64,000 bases of DNA from Myxococcales bacterium (GTDB taxonomy: Bacteria > Myxococcota_A > Polyangia > Polyangiales > Houyiibacteriaceae), in assembly GCA_024640845.1 (NCBI GenBank), contig JAHEEE010000005.1, forward strand, positions 1 through 64,000. Direction: 5' to 3'. Below the pieces are notes generated by a model that worked only from the letters and a program-made list of their open reading frames with translations, was not told where the DNA came from and did not search any database. A program made the position numbers and the translations under genes. This document shows positions 42,570 through 50,616 of the stretch, piece by piece. The first letter of the stretch is position 1. Every line of letters begins with the position of its first letter.

Positions 42570-43457
42570 ATGTCCCTTCCGCGACGCGTTCTCCCCCACC
42601 AGACCTACCTCATCACCCGCCGTTGCCTGGGCCGTCGGTTTCTGCTCCGCCCGGACGACTCGCTCAACAACGCTTTCGTGTATTGCCTAGCCCTGGCAGC
42701 CGAGAAGCACGGCGTTGCGGTCCACGCGCTTTGTGCGATGAGCAATCACTATCATCTCATCCTGACCGACACCGAAGGCGTGCTTCCAGACTTCATGGCC
42801 TGGTTCAATCGACAACTTGCAATGTGCGTGAAGCGACTCAGGCGCTGGGACGAAGTGGTGTGGGAGCCGAACGTCGCCTACAGCGCCGTGGAGCTCACCG
42901 GCGCTTCCGAAGTGCTCGACAAAGTCGCCTACGTGATCCTGAACCCGGTCAGCGCGGCGCTCGTGCGTTCACAAGAACGATGGCCGGGCGCAGTGAGCAA
43001 GCTCGAGTTCCTGGGCGCGGGCGTCATGAAGGCCAAGCGCCCCGCTGTATGGTTCAAGGACAACGCTCCCGAGCGCGTGAATCTCCCCTTGAGTACTCCT
43101 CCCTGTTTCTCGGAACAGGCAAGCTACCTTCAAGCTCTCGATACACTCATTGATGCCCGTCTTTTGCAGGTCCGAGCTGAGCTCCGACGCAAAGGCCGTG
43201 GGTATCTGGGCCGTGCTCGTGTGCGCAAGACCATCGTGACAGCGCAGCCCAAGAGTAGGAAGGCGCGCTTAGGCCGCAATCCGACCTTCTCTGCGCTAAC
43301 TCGAGTCGCTTGGCGGGTCGCAACCCAGCGCCTGCGGGCCTTCCGCCGTGCGTACCGCGAGGCCTATCGTGCCTGGCGAGAAGGAGATCGATGGGTTGCG
43401 TTCCCGGCGGGCACATGGTGGGTCGTACGGTGTGCGGGCGCGACTGCGGCATCGTAG
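42570..43457 (+). CDS. REP-associated tyrosine transposase (RAYT), IS200-like Y1 family
   Basis: 295 residues from the ATG; the frame is open upstream without family sequence. The N-terminus reads SLPRRVLPHQTYLITRRCLG as in RAYT proteins. The HUH metal motif is SNHYHLILTD (His60, His62). The catalytic Tyr is likely Tyr121 in VAYVILNPVSAALV, matching the family's Tyr-x-x-x-Asn-Pro-Val. The C-terminal 100 residues are basic, probably DNA-binding. Both active-site parts are intact. RAYTs bind and nick REP-type palindromes and are usually single-copy. The 19-bp inverted repeat and the downstream GTAG-ending repeats are possible targets. Confidence 0.85.
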   Translation: MSLPRRVLPHQTYLITRRCLGRRFLLRPDDSLNNAFVYCLALAAEKHGVAVHALCAMSNHYHLILTDTEGVLPDFMAWFNRQLAMCVKRLRRWDEVVWEPNVAYSAVELTGASEVLDKVAYVILNPVSAALVRSQERWPGAVSKLEFLGAGVMKAKRPAVWFKDNAPERVNLPLSTPPCFSEQASYLQALDTLIDARLLQVRAELRRKGRGYLGRARVRKTIVTAQPKSRKARLGRNPTFSALTRVAWRVATQRLRAFRRAYREAYRAWREGDRWVAFPAGTWWVVRCAGATAAS

Positions 43458-43555
43458 CCATGCAATAAGCTCGAGGAGCGCGAAGGGGAGCGGAAACTCC
43501 GGCCCGTTCACGCTGGACGAGACCTCGTCTTGGCAGGCCGCTATCATGGACGGCG

Positions 43556-43735
43556 ATGGAGGATACCGTTCAAATCAGTTGCCCGTACTGCTTCGAGAGC
43601 CTCGAAGTCTACATCGACCCGCAGAGCGAGGGGGAGCTGATTCGCGACTGCGATGTCTGTTGTCGACCTTGGCTGTTGCAGGTCGCGCGCGGCGTCGATG
43701 GGAGCTTGTCCGTGCGGGTATCGCGCGCACAGTAG
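43556..43735 (+). CDS. CPXCG-motif Cys-rich small protein
   Basis: 59 residues starting MEDTVQISCPYCFESLEVYI. It contains the CPYC pair and a second pair in DCDVCCRPW, the pattern of the CPXCG family of tiny zinc-binding proteins widespread in proteobacteria. The last residues (VRVSRAQ) end at TAG. The start is an ATG 99 bases after the transposase stop. Its role is unknown; zinc binding is inferred from the two Cys pairs. It lies inside the inverted repeats but is probably chromosomal, not transposon cargo. Confidence 0.85.
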   Translation: MEDTVQISCPYCFESLEVYIDPQSEGELIRDCDVCCRPWLLQVARGVDGSLSVRVSRAQ

Positions 43736-43749
43736 ACGACGGGTGGGCG

Positions 43750-43768
43750 AATCGAACCTGGGAAGGTT
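43750..43768. repeat. Right copy of the 19-bp inverted repeat flanking the transposase
   Basis: Exact reverse complement of 42514-42532 (AATCGAACCTGGGAAGGTT on the plus strand). It sits 14 bases after the CPXCG stop. The inner palindrome GAACCT-GGGA-AGGTTC extends to six base pairs in this copy, so it could also form a hairpin at the end of the transcript, though no T-run follows. It shares CGAACCTGGG with the direct repeats at 44146-44200. Confidence 0.75.
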
Positions 43769-43789
43769 CAGAGGGAGAGGGGTCTAGGT

Positions 43790-43918
43790 CTACTTGAGAG
43801 TTTCGAGGCCCGTCGGGACATCTTTCTTGGCTGCCTTGGCCGGCTTTTTCGCCTTCTTCTCTTTGGTCGTGAGTTTGGGTGCGTTCTTTGTATCGCTTCT
43901 CTTGTGGTCTTTGGACAT
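43790..43918 (-). CDS. Lys-rich 42-residue protein
   Basis: A very short gene on the minus strand: MSKDHKRSDTKNAPKL, then TTKEKKAKKPAKAAKKDVP and ending TGLETLK. About one third of its residues are Lys. GGGAGAG upstream gives a ribosome-binding site about 11 bases before the ATG. Composition like the basic tails of nucleoid or ribosome-linked proteins suggests nucleic-acid binding, but no family is recognised. The ribosome-binding site and the clean start-stop support it; size keeps confidence moderate. Confidence 0.55.
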   Translation of the reverse strand: MSKDHKRSDTKNAPKLTTKEKKAKKPAKAAKKDVPTGLETLK

Positions 43919-44270
43919 CGAAAGCTTCTCTCCCGTTGGCGTGCAGCGAAACCGGCTTACGGCCTGAACAGCGCAACGAACTCTAGTATCCGAAGGCCGC
44001 TAGAGGGGGCAAGGTGACCCGGGACAGCCCCCTTTGTCTCACGACTCTTGCCCTGAAACACCGTGAGCCCTCCGACGATGCGATTGTCGCGCCGGGGTCT
44101 GCCTTCCGATCGGGGCCTCTTCAAGGAGTATCCCATCGCTACCGTTGTCGGACCTGGGTTGGCACCGTAGGTTTTGTCGAACCTGGGTTGGCACCGTAGA
44201 GCTCAGGTGATCTCGGGGGAGCGGGCTGGGTCGCCTGTTCGTCCGGTGTCCGAGCGATTACGCTCTCGTC
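43919..44270. other. 352-base intergenic region with hairpin and direct repeats
   Basis: No gene found. From left to right it holds a hairpin with AGGGGGC (44004-44010) and GCCCCCT (44027-44033) around a 16-base loop, followed by TTTGT (possible weak terminator or structured leader). The 26-base direct repeat pair at 44146-44200 comes next, then a GC-rich stretch up to the lipoprotein start. Confidence 0.5.
44146..44200. repeat. Two 26-base direct repeats, period 29, each ending in GTAG
   Basis: Copies at 44146-44171 and 44175-44200 differ at one base. Each starts TTGTCG and continues with ACCTGGGTTGGCACCGTAG. The core AACCTGGGTT is itself palindromic. GTAG is the tetranucleotide at the foot of REP hairpins that RAYT proteins recognise in Enterobacteria. 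CGAACCTGGG is shared with the right transposase repeat about 430 bases upstream. The two may be remnants of REP-like units, or a simple tandem duplication. Confidence 0.6.
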
Positions 44271-45008
44271 ATGGCTCATGTTCGCGTCATCGCTACCGGC
44301 CTCGCATGCTTGGCGGTCGCTTGCGCCCCCGCCTCGTCGGCAGCGCCGACTGAGCCGTCGCCCGACGCCCTGGCGACCGCGCTGACCCCTCAGCAGCCGC
44401 CCGAGTACTACGTTGATCAAGCGAACAAGTACTTCGATACCCTCGACATCAGCGCCGACCCTGACAGCGCGCCCAGTTATTCGATACTCGTCGCACGATG
44501 GGAGCTGCCGCCCTGGCTCTGGCTGACAGGATACGGCCGCGAGAACATGGAGCTCACCACGGATCTCGCTGTTTCGTTCGAACCATCGACCGTCCCGACG
44601 CGCGACTGTCGCGCATTCTCAGTTCAGCCGTTCGCTCGTTGCTACGTGTCCTTCGACTACGAACAGGGCGACTGCCCCATCTACGAGGAGTTCGTGTTCA
44701 ACGATCAAGGCGAGATCACGTTTATCGAAGCGTGGTCAGACCAACCGGGCCTCTTACCCATGTCCGATCCAAACGACCGTTGGGCGGAGGGCCCCGACGT
44801 GCAGCGGCTCTCGACTCGGGTCCCCGGCTTAGGCAACGAGCTCGGGCTCATCGATCTCGACTCCGAGGCAATGCTGCAGGCTGCGTCAGAAGACCCGGAG
44901 CTCGCAGACTTCGTGCGACGCGCTCGAAATTTCTGGGGCTCCTGGCTCGAGGCTAGCGACGAGGCCGGACCCGACTACTATGCACGCGGATGCGGTTGGC
45001 TGGAGTGA
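44271..45008 (+). CDS. Lipoprotein of unknown function
   Basis: 245 residues. HVRVIATGLACLAVAC is a lipoprotein signal with lipobox AVAC. The mature part contains YYVDQANKYFDTLDISADPDSAPSYSI, then an alpha-beta domain with CRAFSVQPFARCYVSFDYEQGDCPIYEEFVFNDQGEITFIEAW, which is somewhat like SnoaL/NTF2-type folds (the D-x-G-x-I-x-x-I-x-x-W pattern). The Cys pairs suggest disulfides. It ends 16 bases before the patatin gene, and the two are probably one operon. No function assigned. Confidence 0.7.
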   Translation: MAHVRVIATGLACLAVACAPASSAAPTEPSPDALATALTPQQPPEYYVDQANKYFDTLDISADPDSAPSYSILVARWELPPWLWLTGYGRENMELTTDLAVSFEPSTVPTRDCRAFSVQPFARCYVSFDYEQGDCPIYEEFVFNDQGEITFIEAWSDQPGLLPMSDPNDRWAEGPDVQRLSTRVPGLGNELGLIDLDSEAMLQAASEDPELADFVRRARNFWGSWLEASDEAGPDYYARGCGWLE

Positions 45009-45024
45009 GCGTCGGGAGAGCAAG

Positions 45025-46419
45025 TTGACCGAGACATACGAGAGTTGGCGTCGCCGCGCAGAAGACAAGGCGGCTCGCGCCGGAGCCGAGGCGTGGCGCG
45101 CGAACCCCGAGTCATCTGTCTATGACGCTGCGCTGCTGCGACGCCAAACCGAGGAGCTCACACGAACCCGCGAGGCGGGCAACGCAATGATGCTCGTTCC
45201 GTTGCTTCGTGAGGCGCTCTATCGCCACCTAGCCGAGCTGGCCGACCCGCGTCTTTACGCGCTGACGCCGCTCGGCACCAAGCATGTCGTCGAGGCGTTC
45301 TACGAGGAAGCGCTGGCGTGCATTGCCTACCTCGCAGACCCAGCACAAACCGGGCTCGATCCCGAATTCACGCTCGCTGGTTTCAAGCGAGCAGCCCACA
45401 TCTTCGGGCGCTCCGCCCTTCTATTGTCCGGCGGCGCATCCCTAGGCTTCTTCCATCTCGGGGTCGTCAAGGCGCTCTGTGAGCATGCCCTTCTGCCTGA
45501 TGTTCTTTCCGGTGCCTCGATGGGTGCGTTGATCGCGTGCGGCGTGGGCGTTCGTACCGACGAAGAACTCGAGGCGCTCTTCGAGGATCCAAGTGTCATT
45601 CGGACCGACGCGATCAAGCGACTCCCTCCGAGACGCGCGGCAAGAGAGCGAGCCATGTACGACCCTGCTCGCCTCGAAGAAGTCGTGCTGCACAACTGCG
45701 GCGACTTCACCTTTGAAGAAGCCCATGCCCGCACCGGGCGCACCGTGAGCATCAGCGTCTCACCGACGCGCGAACGGCAAAAGCCTCGCGTGCTCTGCTA
45801 CTACACGACGCCGAATGTGTTGATGACGAGCGCGGCGGTTGCCTCGGCCGCCATCCCGGGCGCGTTCCCCGCGACGACGCTTCGCCAACGACTGCCATCG
45901 GGCGAAGTTGCTCCTTACATGGGCACCGAAACCTGGATCGACGGGTCTCTCAAGGGCGATCTCCCCATGCGTCGGCTCAGCCGGCTCCACAACGTCAATC
46001 ACTTCATCGTGAGCCAAGCCAATCCGCATGTCGCACCCATTCGTCGCATGACGCGAAGGCGGGGTGCGCCCGGCGTCCCCAGCATCGTCGCATCGAGCGT
46101 TCGCATACAAGTCGCTCATCAACTCGAGCTTGCCCGTGATCTCACCCGCCGCACGCCCCTCTACGGTGCGCTGGACGTCGCTCAGTCCCTCGCAGGTCAG
46201 CCCTACGGCGGCGACATCGACATTCATCCACGTTTTCGTCCGACCGCGCTCCTGCGTGCGATGTCGAACATCTCCCACGCGGAGCTCTTGAAGCACATCA
46301 AGGATGGGGAGCGCGCGACCTGGCCGATGCTCGCGCGCGTCCGCGACCAAACCTGCGTATCGCGCGCGCTCTACGCTGCGATCCGAAGCCTGTCACTGCA
46401 GACAGGCGCGATCTCCTGA
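45025..46419 (+). CDS. Patatin-like phospholipase with N-terminal DUF3336-type region
   Basis: 464 residues from a TTG preceded by GGGAGAG, which avoids overlap with the upstream gene. An ATG at 44980 would overlap it. Residues about 1-125 are helical and charged as in DUF3336 (SWRRRAEDKAARAGAEAWRAN). The patatin core follows: oxyanion loop LLLSGGASLGFFHLGVVKAL, nucleophile Ser165 in SGASMGALIACGVG, and the catalytic Asp in TWIDGSLKGDLPMRRLS. The middle region SAAVASAAIPGAFP matches the family. It should cleave ester lipids. Its 3' end overlaps the convergent PP2C-like gene by 27 bases. Confidence 0.85.
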   Translation: MTETYESWRRRAEDKAARAGAEAWRANPESSVYDAALLRRQTEELTRTREAGNAMMLVPLLREALYRHLAELADPRLYALTPLGTKHVVEAFYEEALACIAYLADPAQTGLDPEFTLAGFKRAAHIFGRSALLLSGGASLGFFHLGVVKALCEHALLPDVLSGASMGALIACGVGVRTDEELEALFEDPSVIRTDAIKRLPPRRAARERAMYDPARLEEVVLHNCGDFTFEEAHARTGRTVSISVSPTRERQKPRVLCYYTTPNVLMTSAAVASAAIPGAFPATTLRQRLPSGEVAPYMGTETWIDGSLKGDLPMRRLSRLHNVNHFIVSQANPHVAPIRRMTRRRGAPGVPSIVASSVRIQVAHQLELARDLTRRTPLYGALDVAQSLAGQPYGGDIDIHPRFRPTALLRAMSNISHAELLKHIKDGERATWPMLARVRDQTCVSRALYAAIRSLSLQTGAIS

Positions 46420-46935
46420 AGAGCTCACTGCAGGGACGAAGCCGTTCCTGGACACTCGGCTCGCACGGCGGGTGATCAGCCTTCCGTCGAGCTCCGCCGG
46501 TCCGAAGCCAACAGGTTGGGCCAGGCCGCTCCCGATCGAGGGCGACACTCGCCTTCGACCCGTGAGCTGCTGCGGATCGCCCGTCGGCGGGACGATGTAT
46601 GCGAGGCTGTTCCCGACCGATGCACCCACCACGACCCCTCGTTGCACGAGCATGACGAGCGCGCTGGTCTCCCCTGCTTCCTGGTCGCTGAAGATGACGT
46701 GATCGATCGTCTCGAGGATCATCACCCAGTCCGCCGGGTCTTCGGGGAGCGCGCCTGCTCTGAAGCATCGGGCAAGCTCGTCAACCGTTCGCGCCGCCGC
46801 GGTCTGCGCCGCCCAACCTGAATCTGCTCCATCCGCGAGCGCGATCAACGTCCGATGCGCATCTCTCAGAACCGAGAGCCTGTCGTGACTCGTGTCTTCT
46901 ATGGGTCGCGCGTTGCCATCGATCTCTAATTTCAT
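46393..46935 (-). CDS. Short PP2C-like protein, probably degenerate or inactive
   Basis: 180 residues, shorter than the usual 230-260 of bacterial PP2C. It keeps the first metal regions in altered form (ARPIEDTSHD for the RxxNED-type motif; TLIALADGADSGWAAQ for VADGMGG) and the core strand TSALVMLVQRGVVVGASVGNSLAYIV (vGNSRaY-type). The C-terminal TDG/DN metal motif is replaced by a region reading RRASRVSRNGFVPAV, so the last Asp is missing. It could be a pseudophosphatase or a decaying gene. Confidence 0.6.
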   Translation of the reverse strand: MKLEIDGNARPIEDTSHDRLSVLRDAHRTLIALADGADSGWAAQTAAARTVDELARCFRAGALPEDPADWVMILETIDHVIFSDQEAGETSALVMLVQRGVVVGASVGNSLAYIVPPTGDPQQLTGRRRVSPSIGSGLAQPVGFGPAELDGRLITRRASRVSRNGFVPAVSSSGDRACLQ

Positions 46936-47062
46936 TGGGCCCCCAGACGCTAGTGTCTATTGCTGGCAACGGGTCCAGGTTACACTCTATTCCGTATTCG
47001 CTGTGCTCCGGTCGTTTGACGAAATGGCAACGGGGATCCGCTGCCGCCGTCCTCAGCAGATC

Positions 47063-47890
47063 TCAGTGCGTACGGCGGGCGAACAGGCTCTCATCGAACC
47101 CGTTGCCGAAACGAATTCCTACGCTGATTTCGTCGGTCCACTTGGCATCTTCGGTTACCTGCCCGGACCAGTCCGAGGCGGTGTAGCGCCGCTTCGTCGG
47201 GAGTAGCAAACCGTCTACACGCTCGTACTCGACCATCATGAGAAGCGGCTCTGTTTTCCCGAAGTCGAGTACCGTGAACAGAAATTGATCAACCCGCCAG
47301 CTGTTCGGATTGATGTAGAGAAGGTACGTGTCCGACACATCGCCGACGCCTGAGTCGAACGTCACCTTCACCAGCTCATACTCGGTATCGCCGACTTTCC
47401 TCCGTCCCGCGTATTCGTATTGTAGGCCCGGGTCGAGCAGCTTGAACGTCATCGCAAACCAGTAGAAGTTCGTCTTCCGAAGGAAGTCGGCCTTCTTGAG
47501 GCTGTCGGCGTCGCTGCTCTGAACGCCGGCAACCGTCTGCCAGGTGCTCCGGCCGTCGTACCCCTGAATGACGGGGCCCCTGCCGCCGGGGTTCAGGCCC
47601 TCGTACACGTCGTATCGCGCCCAGGACTTCTCTCCGTCGAACACATATCGTTCGACTGACACGTCGAGCGCGCCGGTTCCCCCGCGCCTGTAGAGGTAGG
47701 TATACTCGACGTCCGCCTTTTTCCTCAGCGCGTCGATGCCACCGGCATTCTCGACGACCTTGGCGACGAGCGCTTTGACATCAGGGGTGTCTGCGGCGAG
47801 CTCGCCGGTTGGTGCCGAGAGCATGGCGAGGCTCACTGCCGCGACGACCACGGCTCGAGCGGTGCCGTTTACCATCGATTTGCAGCGCAT
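47063..47890 (-). CDS. Exported protein with LolA/outer-membrane-lipoprotein-sorting-like domain
   Basis: 275 residues from one of three nearby ATGs (47875, 47890, 47902); 47890 follows GGAACGT. MVNGTARAVVVAAVSLAMLSAP is a signal peptide. The body is beta-rich: VKALVAKVVENAGGIDALRKKADVEYTYLYRRGGTG, VERYVFDGEKSWARYDV, LQYEYAGRRKVGDTEYELVKVTF, SDTYLLYINPNSWRVDQFLFTV, MMVEYERVDGLLLPTKRRYT. This one-sided barrel pattern is typical of LolA/LppX-like or DUF6503-type proteins that hold lipid or substrate in the periplasm. Divergent from the alpha/beta hydrolase gene. Confidence 0.68.
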   Translation of the reverse strand: MRCKSMVNGTARAVVVAAVSLAMLSAPTGELAADTPDVKALVAKVVENAGGIDALRKKADVEYTYLYRRGGTGALDVSVERYVFDGEKSWARYDVYEGLNPGGRGPVIQGYDGRSTWQTVAGVQSSDADSLKKADFLRKTNFYWFAMTFKLLDPGLQYEYAGRRKVGDTEYELVKVTFDSGVGDVSDTYLLYINPNSWRVDQFLFTVLDFGKTEPLLMMVEYERVDGLLLPTKRRYTASDWSGQVTEDAKWTDEISVGIRFGNGFDESLFARRTH

Positions 47891-48060
47891 ACGTTCCAGC
47901 ATGGGTGCCCCGTGTCGATCCGCAACCCCGTCCTCGATGCGTCCGCGGAAAGATTTCGTGTATCCTGTCAGCGACTTGCGCGGAACTGGTACTGCGAGCA
48001 CGCTCACGGTCCGTGACAGAAGAACGACAACTGGGTGAAGTTTCGACGTCGACGCGAAGC
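47891..48060. promoter_or_regulatory. Divergent region between the LolA-like and alpha/beta hydrolase genes
   Basis: 170 bases containing the starts of both neighbours. Upstream in-frame GTGs of the hydrolase lie inside it (48013), so its true start is uncertain. The core contains GGTCCGTGACAG and a GC-rich run but no recognisable promoter. Called from orientation only. Confidence 0.3.
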
Positions 48061-48894
48061 ATGCCGAGGGACCAGCGTCGCGAGCGCTTTCTCGACTTGG
48101 AGGGCCGTGGTCGCATCCGCGTTGTCGAGTATCCGGGTCCCGAAAGCGCACCCACACTGATGTTGCTCCACGGCCTCGCCGCGACGGGCGCGCTCAACTG
48201 GCTCACCGCGTTCGACGAACTCGCCGAACGCTACCACGTCGTGGCCGTTGACCATCGAGGCCATGGCTATGGGATCCCCACGCGTCGCTTTCGATTGAAA
48301 GACTGCGCAGACGACGCCGTTGCTGTGGCGGATGCGCTCGGCATCCGGGAATTCATCGCGGTCGGCTATTCGATGGGCGGGCCCATCGCAAAGCTCTGTT
48401 GGAGTCGGCACCCCGAACGCGTTCGCGGCCTGGTGCTCTGCGCGACCGCGGGGCACTTCACGCCGGAGCGATATCCAGTGCTCACCCGCGCCGTCCTACC
48501 GGGAGCCGTCGTCGGCGCGCGCCTGGCGCCCAATCTCGTGCGGAGCCAGATCATCGAAGGCATGCTCCGAGACGTTCCTTCGCCGACGGCCAGAGAATTC
48601 GTGCGCAAAGAGATGTCGGGCGCCGACCCCGCAGCGCTCGCCCAGGCAACCCGTGCCGTCCTTCGTTTCTCGTCGCGCAATTGGGCTTCAGACATCAAGG
48701 TGCCCACGGCCGTGGTCGTAACGACGCGGGACAAGATCGTCCCCACTCGCCGTCAGTATCGGCTCGCCGCGGCAATCCCTGGCGCCAAGCAGTTCGAAGT
48801 CGACGGAGATCACTTCGCCTGCGCAGACCGGCAAGGCAACTTCGTCTCGGAGCTGGTCGCCGCCTGCGACTACGTGAACGCGGCGGCCGCCTAG
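48061..48894 (+). CDS. Alpha/beta hydrolase
   Basis: 277 residues from the ATG closest to the hydrolase fold (48013 GTG possible). Typical alpha/beta-hydrolase order: LMLLHGLAATGALNW (oxyanion HG), VVAVDHRGHGYG, the nucleophile elbow GYSMGG with Ser104, VVTTRDKIVPTRR with the acid Asp, and GDHFACAD with the catalytic His. A cap region lies between. The substrate class (ester, epoxide or haloalkane) cannot be told. It converges with selO (11-base gap). Confidence 0.88.
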   Translation: MPRDQRRERFLDLEGRGRIRVVEYPGPESAPTLMLLHGLAATGALNWLTAFDELAERYHVVAVDHRGHGYGIPTRRFRLKDCADDAVAVADALGIREFIAVGYSMGGPIAKLCWSRHPERVRGLVLCATAGHFTPERYPVLTRAVLPGAVVGARLAPNLVRSQIIEGMLRDVPSPTAREFVRKEMSGADPAALAQATRAVLRFSSRNWASDIKVPTAVVVTTRDKIVPTRRQYRLAAAIPGAKQFEVDGDHFACADRQGNFVSELVAACDYVNAAAA

Positions 48895-48905
48895 CTCTGT
48901 CCGCA

Positions 48906-50405
48906 TCAGGTTCCGCAAAACGTTTGCCGGACGACTTCCTCCGGTCGTGGTGGTGCGGCGTATCGTTGTTGTGAAGGCTGGTCGTCGAAGGGCGACGCAA
49001 GCACCTCGAGGAGTTGCTCGAATGGCTCGAAATCATCCCTGGCGACAGCCGCGTCGATGGCCTCTTCCACTCGGTGATTGCGCGGGACGAAGGCGGGGCT
49101 CAGCGATCGCATGTCGTCTCGACACTCCGCGGGAGAGCGCTCTCCTCGTTCGAGGCGATTTCGCCACGCGACGGCCCACTCATCGAACGCAGAGGGATCC
49201 TCGAACAAGCGGCGCACAATCTCGTCGTTGGCCGCACTCGGGCCGACGATCTCCGAAAGCCCGCGGAACGTGAGCGTGAAGTCCGCTTGGTTTTCCGCCA
49301 TCCGCGCGAGCAGGGCCTCCGCAAGTGCAGCATCCCCCTCCTGCCTCTCGCTCAGCCCGAGCTTGCGCTCCAAGCCCGCTCGATAGAACGACTCGAACCG
49401 TTGAGGGAACGTCCCGAGAAGCTCTTGAGCCACAGCGACTGCCGTCTCCGGCTTGGTAGCGATGAGCGGCAGCAACGCGTTTGCCAGGCCCGCGAGATTC
49501 CAGTGCGCGATAGCGGGCTGATTGCCGTATGCGTAGCGCCCCCAGCGGTCGATGGAGCTGTAGACCGTCTCGGGGTGATAATTGTCCATGAATGCACACG
49601 GGCCGTAGTCGATGGTTTCGCCCGCAACCGACATGTTGTCCGTGTTCATCACGCCGTGAATGAATCCGACGAGCTGCCACCGCGCGATCAGCTCTGCCTG
49701 GCGTTCCATCACGCCCGCCAGTAGGGCGAGGATCGGGTGTTCGGCCTCGGCGGCCTCGGGATAGTGCCGGGCAATCACGTGATTAGCGAGCAGTTGCAGC
49801 GCTTCCTCGTCGCGCCGCGCCGCAAAGAACTGAAACGTTCCCACGCGGATGTGGCTTTGCGCAATGCGGGTCAACACCGCGCCCGGTAAGTTGGTTTCCC
49901 GACGGATCTCGTCGCCGGTCGCGACCACCGCCAACGAGCGCGTGGTCGGGATTCCCAAAGCCCACATCGCTTCGCTGATGATGTACTCGCGCAGCACCGG
50001 GCCGAGCGCCGCTCGCCCGTCTCCGCTTCGCGAGAACGGTGTCGGGCCGGAGCCCTTGAGCTGCACGTCGCGCCGAACGCCGTTCCCATCGACGACCTCA
50101 CCAAGAAGGATCGCCCGCCCGTCGCCGAGTTGCGGTACCCAGTTGCCAAACTGATAGCCGGCGTACGCCATCGCCAACGGCTCAGCGCCCTCAGGCACGC
50201 GATTGCCTGCCAACACTTCGACTCCTTCCGGCATCCTCAAGCGCTGGGGGTCGAGCCCCAAGTCTCGCGCGAGCCCCTCGTTCAACCGGATTAATCGTGG
50301 CTCGGAGACCGGCGTCGGCGGCAGGCGTGCGAAGAAGCGCTCCGGCAGCTGGGCGTACTCGTTATCGAATAGGAACAACGGAGCTCGGTCCGCGGTGTCA
50401 GGCAT
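48906..50405 (-). CDS. selO: SelO/YdiU family protein adenylyltransferase
   Basis: 499 residues. The family's start [19 protein letters not shown] is followed by [90 protein letters not shown] (pseudokinase active-site region with N, D and D) and a C-terminal TFCGT, the position of the redox-active Cys/Sec tail in many members. SelO proteins move AMP from ATP to hydroxyl groups of proteins. It is monocistronic here. Confidence 0.93.
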   Translation of the reverse strand: MPDTADRAPLFLFDNEYAQLPERFFARLPPTPVSEPRLIRLNEGLARDLGLDPQRLRMPEGVEVLAGNRVPEGAEPLAMAYAGYQFGNWVPQLGDGRAILLGEVVDGNGVRRDVQLKGSGPTPFSRSGDGRAALGPVLREYIISEAMWALGIPTTRSLAVVATGDEIRRETNLPGAVLTRIAQSHIRVGTFQFFAARRDEEALQLLANHVIARHYPEAAEAEHPILALLAGVMERQAELIARWQLVGFIHGVMNTDNMSVAGETIDYGPCAFMDNYHPETVYSSIDRWGRYAYGNQPAIAHWNLAGLANALLPLIATKPETAVAVAQELLGTFPQRFESFYRAGLERKLGLSERQEGDAALAEALLARMAENQADFTLTFRGLSEIVGPSAANDEIVRRLFEDPSAFDEWAVAWRNRLERGERSPAECRDDMRSLSPAFVPRNHRVEEAIDAAVARDDFEPFEQLLEVLASPFDDQPSQQRYAAPPRPEEVVRQTFCGT

Positions 50406-50616
50406 CGACCATATCTTGGGCTCGCACGCCCGTTCGCCAGTGGGCCTCGTTGCTGGAGATCAGAGTGCCGGCGATCGTCACATGCAACGCCGACCGTTCC
50501 ACCTTCGGCGAGCTTCAACCGGGGCCGCCGTCACGGCGCGACGCGACCACGTCCTGGCTTCAGTCGCCGCTTCGCAGCAGGCTGTGCGCCAGACCTTTTC
50601 GCCCTAGAGTGTAGGC

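Noticed and set aside
42570-43768. Transposon with the CPXCG gene as cargo
   Set aside because: CPXCG genes are ordinary chromosomal genes in many proteobacteria, and no target duplication is visible outside the repeats. Only the repeat pair itself is claimed.
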